From NCBI GenBank assembly GCA_025201345.1, contig JAIXMG010000003.1:868001-932000 (forward strand): a stretch of DNA of 64,000 nucleotides, read 5' to 3'. Below the pieces are notes generated by a model, which saw nothing but the letters and a program-made list of their open reading frames with translations, was not told where the DNA came from and did no database searches. Position 1 is the first letter of the stretch. Every line of letters begins with the position of its first letter. Below are positions 11,273-23,970 of this stretch, piece by piece. The stretch is from Thamnidium elegans. Taxonomy: Eukaryota > Mucoromycota > Mucoromycetes > Mucorales > Mucoraceae. A program made the position numbers and the translations under genes.

Positions 11273-13350
11273 ATGAGTTACGATACAGCTGTAGCAATAA
11301 ATAGCGATCCTTTTCCTTCATCATCTAGCATAGATTCGAAACAAATATCAAAACTCGTTTTAAGATCTGCTTTACAAAAAGCAAATGCAGCAGTTCAATG
11401 TGATTCAACTAATGATGTATTAGGTGCCATTAACGCATATAGAGAAGCCATCTTGTTATTAGAACGTGTATTATCTACTGTAGACAAAGAAAATGACAGA
11501 CGTAGATTACAAGAGATAGTAAGATATTATTTTTACAAATGTAAAAAAAAAAGGGGAAAAAAACTAAAAAGAAAATTGTATTTTTTTTTTAAATAGCATG
11601 ACTCTTATTCTGAACGAATTCGATTGTTAAGTACAATTACTTCTAAATTAGAAAGTGAAGAAGAGTGGAATAAACCAACGAGTAATACTAAATATTCAGC
11701 AACAAAAATGGTTAGAAAGATGACATCGTCTTCTTCTATTGAAGGAAATCATTGGCAGAATTCACCTCCCTCTTCTTCTTCTTCCTCTTCTTCTTCAGTT
11801 GGGTTTGTTAGTACACAAAAGGAGAAATTACCTGTTTCACCACCTATTTTACAATTACAAACATCGAAAAGTACTCCTACTAATAATAATAAACGTATTA
11901 CACCAGAACCTGTTTCACCTATTATTACTAGACCACCAAGACATAGTTCAAGGATTATAAAAAGCAGTAACCGATCTTCCATTAGTTCAATTAGTTCTGT
12001 TGACTCTTCTGAATCTTCTTCTATTGTTGAACAACCTACCATGGCTTTACCTTCATTAAAAGATACACCTATACCAATAAAAAAATCTGTATTTCGTGCT
12101 CGCACAAGTAGTTTACCAAAGTCGCCTTTAATGCAAAGATCTTCTTCCATGTCTACGGTTGAAACTTCACTTGATGATAATGACGATCAAGACAATGATT
12201 CTACTATTACTACTGCTACTACTCCAATGATAATCAATAGACCCATCATCAGTAGACCTTCTGTAAATGGTAGTTTAGGTTCCATGAGAAAAAAGGCTGC
12301 TAATCGTTTATCTATGGATGGCTTCGTCTCCAAAAAGACTCCTTCTTATGGGTTTATACTAAAAGATCAAATCAATACGGATATAGATTATCTAATTGAT
12401 AAAGAAGATCAAATCATTGACGATGGTGGACATCTAAAGCTTATCTTGGCTCTTGAAAAAAGTATGTTGGAAGGTGCTCACATTACACAAAAGCTTTATA
12501 TACCCAAAAACCTGTGGTAAATTTAAATATTATATATACATATATATATATTTTGTACTCACTTACTTGTTATAGGCAGCAACCCAATATTAAATTATCT
12601 TCAATGGACGTTAAGGTTTCTGCTTGTGAATCACTTTTAAATGAAATTGCTAGATTAGAAAAATGGTCTTATTTAGACGACTTGGCAAGCTCAACTAGAT
12701 TGTTGGATAGCTTCGAACATTCAGTAGATCATTTACAAACAAGTTTATCAAAGAAATTAAAGAGAGAAAGTCATGTTGAATCAAATTCAAGTAGTGCTAG
12801 TAGTATCAATGGTTCATATCAAGTAAAAAGTACAAGTATGATCCACAGCAACAGTCGTGATTCAATGTCTACTATTAGTAGAATGGATAGTGGAAAAAAG
12901 ACCCAGTCTTTCATGTCTTGGGGTACTAAATTAACAAAATCTGTGGAACGTATGAATGCCTTTAGTTTAACAAAAACGTATGTACATATCTTTACTTTAG
13001 CATTCTTATTAATTTTTTACTTTTTTTTCTTTTTATTAGTGAAGATCAATTTAAACACTATATTGAAGTATTACAAAAGTTGTTTATGAGGCTTCATATT
13101 CTAGGTAAAATAGTTTAACTCCTCTATTCTTATGATTGCTTGTATTTATTATTATTTATCAGAGAATTGGTTAAATCATTACCATACGGAAAAGAGAAGA
13201 TCAAGACAACCTCAGCATGATGTATTGATTATGAAATTAGTTCGTATCTGTACTGTTATTAATACCGTCATTGGAGGGTTTGTTGTAAGTGATATCACCA
13301 TCTTGTTGGCAAAATGGTTAAAGAGAGGTGGCTCATGGGTGAACGAGTAA
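11273..13350 (+). CDS. MIT-domain protein with Ser-rich linker
   Basis: Exons are 11273-11518, 11597-12516, 12576-12977, 13040-13104 and 13163-13350. Residues about 20-75 fit a MIT three-helix bundle (SALQKANAAVQCDS, LGAINAYREAILLLERVL), a fold that binds ESCRT-III tails and is found in Vps4 and related proteins. A long Ser/Thr/Pro-rich disordered linker follows with phosphorylation-type motifs (RTSSLPKSP, RPPRHSSR, RLSMDGF). A helical C-terminal half begins around KLILALEKSMLEGAHI and ends with a hydrophobic segment near VINTVIGGFVVSDITILLAK. The context suggests endosomal or cytokinetic trafficking. Apart from MIT the family is not recognised. The start is the ATG nearest the MIT domain. 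Confidence 0.75.
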
Positions 13351-13481
13351 AAAAAAAAAAAAAAAAAAAAAAAAACTATTTGCAAAATTTAATTATTTAT
13401 TTGTACTATTTATCTTAATCACTATTTTACACTATTAAAAAGAAAACTCCATTATTTTTATTATTACTATTTAAAATATGT

Positions 13482-13841
13482 TTATGGCCAAACATCACAG
13501 TCAGCTTCAGTCAATTTAATTTCAATAACTTCAGGTGAAGTAGAGTTATCTTGTAAATAAGTTTTGTTGGCTGTAGAACTGATTTTTTTATCTCTATCTT
13601 CAAGGAGAGGACTCTTATGGCATTCATATCCTGCACTACGTCTGTATGCGCTGACAAATAGTTCTTCATTCCACTGAAAACCTTGATGGCGTGACATTAC
13701 AACAATAGGACATGGTCCATACTCTGACACGGAATTACACATTTCTCTTTGGTTGCCAATATTTCTATCGTAAACCCTGTATTCATAATACTGTGCCAAA
13801 TTGTTACTATTCGTTGATATCGATTGATATTGTTTATTCAT
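13482..13841 (-). CDS. Small conserved-looking protein (119 aa), unknown function
   Basis: An intronless ORF, tail to tail with the MIT-domain gene (131 bp between stop codons). The start at 13841 (MNKQYQSIS) is preferred over an upstream in-frame ATG that would translate an A-tract. The central part has a folded-protein look (YYEYRVYDRNIGNQREMCN, HQGFQWNEELFVSAYRR) with several cysteines. It has no signal peptide and no membrane segment. I do not recognise the family. The GFxWNEELF motif suggests a small fungal lineage-specific protein. Confidence 0.55.
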   Translation of the reverse strand: MNKQYQSISTNSNNLAQYYEYRVYDRNIGNQREMCNSVSEYGPCPIVVMSRHQGFQWNEELFVSAYRRSAGYECHKSPLLEDRDKKISSTANKTYLQDNSTSPEVIEIKLTEADCDVWP

Positions 13842-15026
13842 ATTTTTTTTTATATGTGAGAAAAAAAAAAAGATATCACCCCCATTTTTTTTTATCATGC
13901 AAAAAAGAGGTTAAAATGATCAAACAGTCACATACTAAACCTTAATCTGTACACTATCTTGTTTCTGCTTTGGAGTTTTGACTTGACAACCATGTTTGTT
14001 ATTTGTTTAAGCTGTGTTGCATGTATAAAAGAGAAATGATTACTTTGTTTAAAATAATAAATATGAAGTAAAGCCCCCTCGATCTAGGGACTACTTTTTT
14101 TTTTCTTTTGCATAAAGGGTTCAGGTAAGATCGCGTACATATATCAAAGTAGTCCCTCTTTTTCATTGAAACTATGTCTATCTCCTTAAAACAAGTATTT
14201 TTATATAGCGAGACAAAGTTTATTAAACATTTACTAGCGTCAAAAAGAAAAGAAAAAAAGAGTCCTCCTTTTTTAACTTTTTTTTTATCGTTATTTTCTT
14301 TCCTTGAAAGAAGGTATATCGTTCTCCTCTAGAAGCGGCCAAATAGAAGTCTTTACTTCAGTGATTTTATCATTTTTAAACTATTTATAAAAAATATTTT
14401 TGGAGATGTCCTTTATCTGTATCACACGGACTATATGTAGTAGCTGCAAACTTCCTGGCCACTCTACTTCTCTCTGAGTTGTAAAAGTCATATGAAAACA
14501 AAGGATGAATTAATGAAGGACGGCTGTAGTACCTTTACAAGAAAATGAAAGCTAGAAGGCTGTACTAATGTAACTTACCATCATAAACTGAAAGGGAAAA
14601 TTGTATCTACATGTTCTAACGAACACGGTTCTCTCGTTTGAGACTTTACACGGATAAAATTTTTAGTTACGCTTTTTTTTTTTTCCAGACTGCTAAAAAA
14701 ATCCGGTGACTTTTTTAAGGGAAGCACTAAAAAACGAAATATGGGTAACTATAGACTGTTGTCCGATTTTTTTTGGCAGCTTACACAGATCTTCAGGGGG
14801 TTATAATTTAGCCACAGCTTAAGTTCAAACTTGTTAATTTTACTACTATTCTCCTATTAATAGGGTATATCTTTTTTACAATAGTAAATAATTTATTTAA
14901 AATGGGGTTCTAGAGCGAAAACTAATTTTTTTTTGTGGCTGTTGTTAAATGACGATGCTATATGGGGTTGGTGTTTATATATATGTGATGTGGATGTTGA
15001 GTGTGTGCGTGTTATATATGTGTGTG

Positions 15027-15067
<41 letters not shown>

Positions 15068-15074
15068 ATTTTTT
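13842..15074. other. Intergenic DNA, no gene recognised
   Basis: About 1.2 kb, AT-rich, with T-tracts and a GA microsatellite (about 15035-15060) immediately after the anillin-like stop codon. No credible coding frame was seen. Confidence 0.6.
15035..15060. repeat. GA microsatellite in 3' flank of the anillin-like gene
   Basis: A run of AG/GA units followed by a G-run. Confidence 0.8.
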
Positions 15075-15350
15075 TTATGAAGTTACCCATTCAGGTAACT
15101 CAGGTAACTTGTAAATCATAACTTCTAATACAGCAATCCATTTTCTTAACTCATTTAATGACTGACAAGAAAAATAAACACATTTTTGGTTCTCAAAAAC
15201 TAACTGAAACCCGTCATCTACGCTGGAATGATCCCATGTTAATTTTGTTACGCTAGCAAGTGGGATTTTATATAATGGTTCTCGTTCCTGTTCTGATAAT
15301 TGAACAAATAAATTAGCACCTGTTAAAGTAAAGTATCTTTTTTTTGGCGG

Positions 15351-15386
<36 letters not shown>

Positions 15387-15935
15387 GTATAAATTAGTTT
15401 AGCAATAAATATAAATACTCTGTTTTAATTACCTTTGATTTTTCGGTTCGTTGAAAGAGGTATCCTGATTTCCAACTGGTTTGATGAAATCGTTTGGTAT
15501 TTAATGCTTCAAGAGCTTCATTCATATTATTTGGTATATATTGGCATGAGTTTGCAACAGTGATGTAGAGACACTGAATATAAATTTTACCAACTGCTTT
15601 CGCAGTATGACGAGGTTTCTTTTTCTTGAAAGAAGACCTCTTTAACAATGAAGAGGTAGTAGTAGGGGTCGTTTCGTGGTACCAGTTATTTACCAACATT
15701 AAAGTGGCTTTTTGATCGCTGGACCCGTCAATAGCAAATAGGTTAGGTGAAAACGAAGTTTGACATATGGACCCGTCTGTGTCATGAATATACCGTTCCA
15801 AGTCAGCTGATGATGATCGAATACGGTTATACCAATTCGTTTCCTTCTTTTCAACATGAATAGTAATAGTGATTTGCTCTTCTGCATCTACATCATCACT
15901 ACACAAATAAAAAAGCTTTTAATTTACATACACAC

Positions 15936-15989
<54 letters not shown>

Positions 15990-17367
15990 TTCTCATCTCA
16001 TTTTCAATATCTATTGTGTGCGACATAATTTGGTGATTGGATCTAACTACTTTTCCTTTATAATTTATAGTACAGAATGTTTTTGTACTATCTAAAATAG
16101 TATATAGTTTAGAAACCCTTTAAAAATAAATAAATAATAACAAACTACCATTTTCAATTGGGAAATCAAGTGACTCTGCCTTCAAGACCTTTACGAAAAA
16201 GATCCCCCTTCTTTCTTGCGCTTGAAACGAATTTTTATTGATTAACAGGCTGGTATGGTCGATCCAAACAGGATTGTCATTATCATCGCTATCCTCCTGT
16301 TGTAGCTGTGGCGATGGGGGTGGTGATATAATGAGTACATCTTTATTTGTTATGATAGGTACTAGATTTTGTTCGAATGGAAAGGTAAGATTGGGCGGTT
16401 CGTAATTGGAGATCGGTAATACTTGATGATACACCGAGCTGTCGAAATCATTGGTTTCTTCGTCGGATGAAAGTACAGTTGTTGGTTCATCTTCTTCGTC
16501 GGATGAAATAGTATCATTTAATTCGTTAGAAGAAATGACAGTGGTTGTTTCATCCGATAAAATGGTAGTGGTTGGTTCGTCACCGTATTCTTCATCTTCT
16601 TCATCTTCCGTATCAGAAACTAACACACTATTGTGTCTTATGGTCGAAGGGGTTACTTGTTCATCATCGAGATCTAAACAAGGCAAAGGAGTTGAATCAT
16701 CCATATCAGATCGAGGCGACGGAGAAGGCGAAGGAGGAGTATACTGCTGAATATTGGGATTGAGTAACATCTCTCTTTGTATAGTTTCATCAATAAGTTT
16801 TTCAGTTAATTCCAAAGATCTTACAGTCGGTGTTAATCTAGTTGATCCGGGCGTACGAGGAGACGCAAGAGGGTACCAATACCCAGGTTTAGTTGCAGGT
16901 TGTTGATGATGATCACGTCTGAACTTTTTTCTCTCTTGCAGTGCATCATAACTTTCTTTTTTCGAGATACGTTCTGCAGAAGTAGGTTGTTCATGAATAA
17001 TCGGTTCCTGAATTTTGGTACATAGTGTACTGATGGAATCTTCTTGCAGTGACGATGTATCGGAACCAGATGATAGACTGGACTCGTACGAAGATATTGT
17101 TTTGATTTGAATGTTGTCTAAATTAAAAGTGACACGTCGTTTTGGTTTTACTGTTGTATAGGGTACATTTACTTTTTCTTTTGTTGTTGATGCAGCAGAT
17201 TCCATGGTGGTGGATGACATGGTAAAGGCGGTGGATCGAATAGCGAGATCAGAAACTCGAATACTGGAAGCAAAGTCGTGTCCGATACTTTGTTCAGTGG
17301 TGTCCTGTACGTTTGAATTACTCAAAGTAGAAGACATTGTGTCTCTTGTAAGAAACTCATTTGACAT
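15075..17367 (-). CDS. Anillin/Mid1/Bud4-like cytokinesis scaffold with C-terminal PH domain (687 aa)
   Basis: Exons are 17367-16149, 16091-15989, 15898-15433 and 15350-15075. The N-terminal 370 residues are Ser/Thr/Asp/Glu-rich and disordered. The anillin-homology region starts near residue 390 (RGIFFVKVLKAESLDFPIEN), followed by a C2-like stretch (FCTINYKGKVVRSNHQIMSH, ITITIHVEKKE). A PH domain ends the protein: SWKSGYLFQRTEKSK, RYFTLTGANLFVQLSEQER, LVFENQKCVYFSCQSLNELRKWIAVLE. Relatives anchor the contractile ring or septins to the plasma membrane. The last intron ends in a long A-tract directly before the acceptor, yet the PH sequence continues perfectly across it. The start at MSNEF avoids an upstream ATG inside an A-tract. 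Confidence 0.8.
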
Positions 17368-18825
17368 GCGCGCGATGGGATTTTTTTTTTTTTTTTTTTT
17401 TTTCGTTCTCACTATTTTTTTTTTTATGTTAAAGAAAGAAAGAGAGAGAGAGAGAGAGAGAGAGGAAAAAGGTATTTTTTGTGCAAGTATATGTACATGA
17501 AACGCAACAGGACAATTTTTTTTTTATAGCAAACAAACAGTCAATCTTTTTTTAGTGGTGGTTGTACAGCTAATAAAATTGGTTCAAGTTGATATGTTTT
17601 CGGTTTATGGAAAAATAACAGCCTTAATAAGGGTTTTTCATGGTAGCTGTTTCAAGTTTCAAAAAAAAAAAACAAGGTCGCTCCATATACTATTTAAAAA
17701 AAAAAGGCATGAATTTTTTACCTTTATAAAACAAATGAATCATTATGCTCAGATTAGTATACTAGAAAAGGGAGAGTTCAATTCAGGGGATGGAAAGAGA
17801 AGTGTTAACCTAACGCTGTATTTGCCACTGCGGCGCTCCTCAGCAAGTTAAATTAACGAATGTTATAAAGTGAATAACCTGATTTACGAAAAACTTGTTT
17901 TGTTAATGAGATGAAAAAAGCTGTCCCCCCCTCCCCCTCATATTCCTCGATTACCGTAATTGCCTTAGGATTATTGCTTTCTTTTTTTTTTTTTAAAAAA
18001 AAAAGTGGGATGAGAGTTCATTTATATTGGTATTTTTTAGGTTTACATATAAGAGGTGACTTATAATGTTGAGAGAATGGATCCATACCTAAAGTATAAC
18101 GGCATCCTATATGTATATATACTGTTTTTTACCAGTGCGTTGCCTAAAAATGTAAACGGTTTAGCTCTATGAGTTTAAAAATAGAGGTAGTAAGTAAAAG
18201 GTGTCAAATTGAATGCTTTAATAAAATGATTCTTACATTAATAAAAAGCGTTATAAAAAAAAACAAGAAGGAATATATATACATATAAAAGAAGAGAAAC
18301 GTAATGTTAGTTGTAAATATTACTCCAACATAATGGTTTTATTCTCTGATATAGTTACAACAATACCAATAATACTTGACAGCTATAATTATGTAATACG
18401 CGGATGGAGATCGGGAATTATGCTATTTAACAAAATTTAAAAGTCCTGTGCCAAACCATAAAGTGTATTATTCCTCTTAGCTTACATCTGTATCAAAGTG
18501 ACTCGTGGTCCCAGAAAAAGATAAACTATAACTATATATCACGATTATTCAGAGTTTTTTCCTTGATATATCCGTGTTTTCTACGAAAGCCTATTTATTT
18601 TTGAATCACAAAAATTTTAATACGACTCATCGTTACTAGGCGTTTTTTTTTTTAGAGTGGCTGCAATAATGAAGCTGCAAACAAAACAAGATGATAACAA
18701 ACTGACCTTAAATATGAGCTTGACGGACAAAGTCACATTGACCAAAACTCCTTTAGGCCGAGTATAAAAGCCTTGATTGCACAAGAGTGTGAGAAAATCC
18801 ACCTTTTTATATCTACATTACAAAT
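17368..18825. other. Intergenic DNA between divergent genes
   Basis: 1.46 kb separate the anillin-like start and the isomerase start. It contains T- and A-tracts and a GA microsatellite (about 17433-17463). No gene is recognised. The last 60 bp are the likely 5' UTR of the isomerase gene. Confidence 0.6.
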
Positions 18826-19730
18826 ATGACCACAGTAAGTTATCTTCTTTTATATATATTTTGTTTACTTTATAACTTATAAAAATATTTATTAGCCTAC
18901 TCTTTATGGCTACTATAGATCTTCTGCTTCCTGGAGAGTTCGTATCGCTTTAGCTTGGAAGGGAATCGAATATGACTTAAAGCCTATTGACTTGGTTAAA
19001 CTAGAACAAGTAAATTAATCTAGTAGTGTTTGTATAAACAGTAATACTTACGAAAAAATTTTATAGAAAACTGAAGAATATCGCAAGTTAGTTCCTACAC
19101 AAAAGGTTCCTGCTTTCGTTACCAAAGACGGTAAAATCCTTTCTCAAAGTCAAGCTATTATGGAATATCTTGAAGAAGCTTATCCTGGTAAAGTATTTAA
19201 ACACGTCTATATATAAAGAAGAGGAAAATAGGTTAACATGTACTATAGAGCGTCCCATGTTTCCCAAGGGCTTGTACCAAAAGGCCGAGGTAATAAATTA
19301 CATCATATTACGTAAACAAAAAATGCCAACAGTTACTAAAAGAAAAAAACCATCTTTTTAGGTTCGAGAAATTTGTCAAATTATTGCTTGTGATATTCAT
19401 CCTATTCAAAACTTGGGTGTTCTTATTCGTGTAGCAGGATCCGATCTTGAAAAGAGAGCAGAATGGGCTCGTACATCCATTACTCTTGGTTTCAAGGGTT
19501 TAGAGGGTAGATTAGAAGCATGTAGTGAAAAATACTGTGTAGGCAACTCGATTACAATGGCAGATTTCTTTTTGGCTTCTATTGTTGGTAACGCTAAAAG
19601 ATGGGAAGTAGATATGTCTGAATTCCCTATTATTACGCGTATTAATAATACGCTCTCTACTTTACCTGAGTTTCAATCTGCTGACCCTTTCCATCAACCT
19701 GATTGTCCTGAAGAGTTGAGAAAGAACTAA
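18826..19730 (+). CDS. maiA: Maleylacetoacetate isomerase (zeta-class GST), 217 aa
   Basis: This enzyme isomerises maleylacetoacetate to fumarylacetoacetate using glutathione, the penultimate step of tyrosine/phenylalanine breakdown. Exons are 18826-18834, 18896-19009, 19067-19187, 19249-19289 and 19362-19730. The zeta-class signature is present as [18 protein letters not shown] (Ser for the usual Cys in SSCSWR), followed by the thioredoxin-like glutathione-site segment [20 protein letters not shown] and the C-terminal helical [12 protein letters not shown]. The length equals the family norm. The first exon encodes only three residues and the fourth only 41 nt. No other catabolic gene of the pathway is adjacent. 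Confidence 0.95.
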
Positions 19731-19881
19731 ATAATGCAAAATAGTAAAAAAAGAAGAAAAAAAAAGTCACGCAGTCACCAATAAAAATAAATAAACAGAA
19801 AACTATTTGCTTTTCTTTTTCCTTGTTTAGCCTATCTCTCTTTCTCTCTCTTTCTTTTTTCTTTTTGTTATAGTTATTAAA

Positions 19882-20811
19882 ATGAGTGTAAACTGGGTCA
19901 TGTTAACACAAGATGGTAGTGCACCAGTACCTTTACCACAAGAAAAGATGTTTTTTACTCAAAGTCATGTCAAGTTGGTATTGGATTGTAACGAAACGTA
20001 AGTACAAGAAAAGCAGAAAAAAAAAAAAAGTAGAGTTTTTGGTTTGACACTATATTCGTATTACAGAGCAGGAGGATATCCCGGAAACTCCGAGTAAAGT
20101 ATTGTAATATGCGAAATAAAATAAAATATTAAAGTTGTATATAGAGGGTATTATGAATCTAGTAACGGTACAGTTATTTTATCAAATCAGAGAGTAAGTA
20201 GTTATTATAACTGTGTACATACATATATATATATGTGTGTGTGTGCGTGTATGCGTGTGCGTATATGTGAGTATATTAATATTGTACATAGATTGTGTAC
20301 TTGGCACAAGAAACTTCGGCAGAATTCAAAAATCTAAATATTCCCATATTAAACTTTAAAAATTGGAAATTGGAGCAACCTTGGTTTGGAGCAAATTTCG
20401 TATCTGGTGTTGTACTTCCAGTAATATAATGGAAACTATTTTAAGGTTACATAAAAGATATTGAGTTTTATTATTTAGGTTCAAGGTGGTGGTTTAACAA
20501 AGGGTGGTAACTTGAAGATAACTTTTACGGAAGGAGGTAACAAGTGATTTAAAAATAGATGTATACAACATAAAAAATAATACCTTTTTTTTTTTAAAAA
20601 AAAAAAAAGGCGCTATTGAATTCACTACCATTCTTCGTAACTTGCTTGAAAGAATTGGAGGTAAAATATATAACATAAAAGTAGTACTATTACCTTTCTT
20701 ATTGATTTATATATAGAATCAAATGAAATACCCAGAGAATATGAACCATTACCCGCATATCAGCAACCTCCACCACCAGCAGATGATTTGCCACCACAAT
20801 ACTCTGCTTAA
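19882..20811 (+). CDS. WBP2-like PH-GRAM domain protein (174 aa)
   Basis: Exons are 19882-19997, 20067-20093, 20145-20193, 20292-20420, 20479-20536, 20610-20660 and 20717-20811. The GRAM domain spans most of the protein (SHVKLVLDCNETAGG, GTVILSNQRIVYLAQE, FVSGVVLPVQGGGLTKGG), matching the WW-domain-binding protein 2 / fungal C29B12.11c-type family. The tail is Pro-rich with a PPxY motif (PPQYSA), the classic ligand for WW domains such as those in Rsp5-type ubiquitin ligases. It follows the isomerase gene by 151 bp on the same strand. The intron before exon 6 ends in a T13-A13 tract directly at the acceptor. Confidence 0.88.
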
Positions 20812-21016
20812 AATATTTCCGCGTTGTATAACCATAACACAAATAAAATAATTAAATAAACCCTTTTTATTTATTTTATACTATATAAAAAAAAAAAAAA
20901 AAAGTAAAAAAAAAAAAAAAGAAAAAAAAAAAAAAGATATCATATATATTACTATATATAATTTGTACTCGTATATATTTACAGGGAAGAAGAAAAAGTA
21001 TATATATATATATCCG

Positions 21017-22063
21017 TTAACCAAATGTTGATACAATATGAGCTAATTGATGTAAACCACCAGATGAAGGACTTTCATCTTCATCCATTGGGTCTTCTTT
21101 TGGGTCTTCTTTTGGTTCTTCTTTTGTAGGATAATTCCCACTACCTTGATTTGGTGTGACGTTACTTTGTTCTCCCCCTTGCGCAGGATGAAGTAATGTA
21201 TAAGGAAAACCCGAATTTTGTGGTCTTGAAAAGGTTAAGGGACGATGTTGATAAAAGAGAGTAGTCGAAGAATTAGAAGGACTTAGAGATGGTTCGTTAT
21301 TATTGTTATCAGGTGAAGTAGGTCTAGAAGAATGAACTGTTTCATCAATAATATGGTGAATAGAAGGAAGAGATGTTGACGATGAATGTGATAAAGTAGG
21401 TGAAGGAGAAGATGGTTCATTTTGAGAAGGTGGAATATTCACCTTTTTTAAAGTAGAAGGTGTTCTTGCTATCGATGATAATGGTACAGGAAAGTTAAAT
21501 CGAGAATTTGTTGATAAAGGAGATGATCTTAAAGATTGATGATAATTAGAAAGGTGTTGATCAATAGTTAATGGTGGTTCAATTTGAACTGGATCAGATT
21601 TAATACGATGATGAGCATGAAGACGAGGTCTAGGTCTTGCTTCATCAATAACACCTCTCTTTTGAGTTCTTCTAGATTTTGGTGACATATGAGTTCTATA
21701 ATGTTGCATCATATTATCTTGACGAGAAAACCTGGATTGGCAACCAGGAAAAAGGCAGGGGAAATTTTTTTCACCTGTATGAATCCTGTTGTGTCTAGCC
21801 AAATGACCACTAAATATAATATATTTTAGTCGTTTAATAAATATTATAGTTATTATTATTATTATTATTTACCTGGTAGTAAAGCTTTTATTACATCCAG
21901 GTTCAACACAATGATATTTTCTTTTTGACTGTTGTGAATCCGACCACTCTTCGGAAGTAGGTGAAGTAGGTACTCTTATTACTGTTTGTGGTTCATCATT
22001 TGTGTTTAATAAACTCACTTGTCTGCCTGATGCATTTTTTACTGATAATAATCCTTCGTTCAT
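21017..22063 (-). CDS. Two-finger C2H2 transcription factor, Nrg1-like (327 aa)
   Basis: Exons are 22063-21873 and 21809-21017. Two tandem C2H2 fingers lie at residues about 50-110: YHCVEPGCNKSFTTSGHLAR then HNRIHTGEKNFPC, and FSRQDNMMQHYRTHMSPKSR. The SFTTSGHLARHNRIHTGEKN block and the FSRxDNxxQHYRTH block are the hallmark of Nrg1/Nrg2-type factors, which repress glucose-repressed and filamentation genes in yeasts. The rest is Ser/Pro-rich disorder with an acidic repeat near the C-terminus (KEEPKEDPKEDPMDEDE). The single intron splits the first finger, and the motif is intact across it. Promoter DNA on the left flank of the start carries a long TG/TA microsatellite. Confidence 0.87.
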
Positions 22064-22102
22064 TTTAAAGTGAAAGTGAGTGTGTGAGTATAAGTGTGGC
22101 TG

Positions 22103-22162
<60 letters not shown>

Positions 22163-23970
22163 CGTATATATATATATATATGTGTGTGTGTGTATATACC
22201 GTATACGTATATGCTTAATAGTATATATTTAAAAGAAAAAAGAAAAGCAAAAAAGAGAAAAAGAAGGAAAAAAGAAAAGAAAAAATAGGTTTCAAATTAA
22301 GTTTGCATCAGCATGTCTTTTTTGAGATTATATAACAAATTAAGATACAGCCGTCCGCGGAACTAGTATTATAAAAGACCCTTATGAGGGGACCCAGGTT
22401 TTTAAGAATAGGTAGTACTTACACTTGTGCCGCTATTACTACTACTATTACTACTACTATTTATTTTTATTACTTTTTTTTAAATCCTTTATTACTTTCT
22501 TTTTTTTTTTTTGTGTTATAAAAAAAAAACGGTTCAAAAACCGGGCGTTGATTTTTACCGCTCTTTCTATTTTGAAGCACAGATTCCTCGGAATAAGAAC
22601 ACAAATCATATCCACCAAACCAATTCAAACATTAGACCCTGTAATTAAATAATCAGGTAATGAGCTCATACAATACATAATCAAGGGTATATTTATAACA
22701 GAACCCTTAAATTTATACCTTTAAAATATATCCTTTCTTTCTTTCTTTTTTTTTTTTTTTTTTTTTACTTCTCTTACTACTATTTCCAACCCAGTAACTC
22801 GAATAGATACTTGAGATACTTGCCCTGTTTGATAAAATCTTGTACAATATATTTTTTTTTTCAGTATAGAATACATAGTACTATATACATTTCAATTTAA
22901 AAATATCATTGGTTTAGAAAGAATGTTTACTTGTTTCACTTAAAGAATCCATTTTTCGGTCTTTTAAACCAGTTCTGACATACTCTAAATGTACATTTGA
23001 TAGTTTTTATTTATGTTTGTGATTTAACAACGACTCACTTTGCCACAATGCAACGGTCTTGTCCTAGTATACACTATTTTGGGCACGTGTATTGTATAAT
23101 TGTTTGAGTTCCTATTTAAGTTATTAGGGGTAACTCATCATACTATTATTGTTTTGCTTCATAATAGTTACTCGTATTCTTCCGAAATTGTATATCCTCG
23201 GAATGAACAAACCAATTATAGCAGGAACCCTGTTTTTGTTTGGACGAAACATTTAAAGTTAGGTTGTATGACACTAGTTTATCCTCGTACCAATCGTAGT
23301 CGCAAGTTTTATTAAATTATCCCGTTTTATTTGTCTAGATGTATTCTGCTGCAAGATGAATCATTCTTGTGTAATAAACTAATTTGTTGTAAGCACAAGG
23401 GTTACGTAATACATATACTAGACAAGCTTGTTTTTAGAAAACCCGAGATCTCTAATACTTTTTCTTACAAATAACCAGGGGAAGTTTTTCTCACGAACTG
23501 TAGACGCTACATGTTTCAATCTCCTTTCTGACGACTTTCGGGAGCATTGTTATTGTTGGTAACAATTTAATTTTTCTGTACAAAATGTCTTATACCAAAG
23601 AGTTATTTTACTGCCCCCCCCCAATCAGTTCCTCTCGATGTTGGATAATTTACTTGTGAGAGTAATTAAATATCCTGGTAATTCGATATATCAAACAGTT
23701 ACACAATTGTATTTTCAGTGACAAAAAAAAAAAAAAAAAAAAAAAAGTAGCAAACGTGTAATTAATATATACAGAATAATGGTATAAGGTCAATGTTGCA
23801 ACTGGCCGTATAAGATAGGCAAAGAGAGACATTGAAGAGTTTTTAATGCATATATATACCACCCAAGTGACCGCTTCTCATTTTTTACAAACATTATCCA
23901 AGCACTGTTTTTCTCTCTGTAGTACAAGTTTTTTTTTCTTTTTTTCTTGTCCAAAAAAAAAAAAAAAAAA
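22064..23970. other. Intergenic DNA with TG/TA microsatellite
   Basis: 1.9 kb between divergent genes. Alternating purine-pyrimidine runs (TA then TG) occupy about 22100-22200. T- and A-tracts are frequent, including A25 near 23722-23746. ORFs here lack splice structure and protein-like content. Confidence 0.6.
22100..22200. repeat. Compound TA/TG microsatellite upstream of the C2H2 gene
   Basis: Runs of TA, then TG (about 22123-22159), then TA and TG again. Such alternating sequence is prone to Z-DNA or slippage. Confidence 0.9.

Noticed and set aside
23100..23315. 71-residue ORF in the spacer before FAN1
   Set aside because: No homology-like blocks and no splice structure; composition resembles the surrounding spacer.
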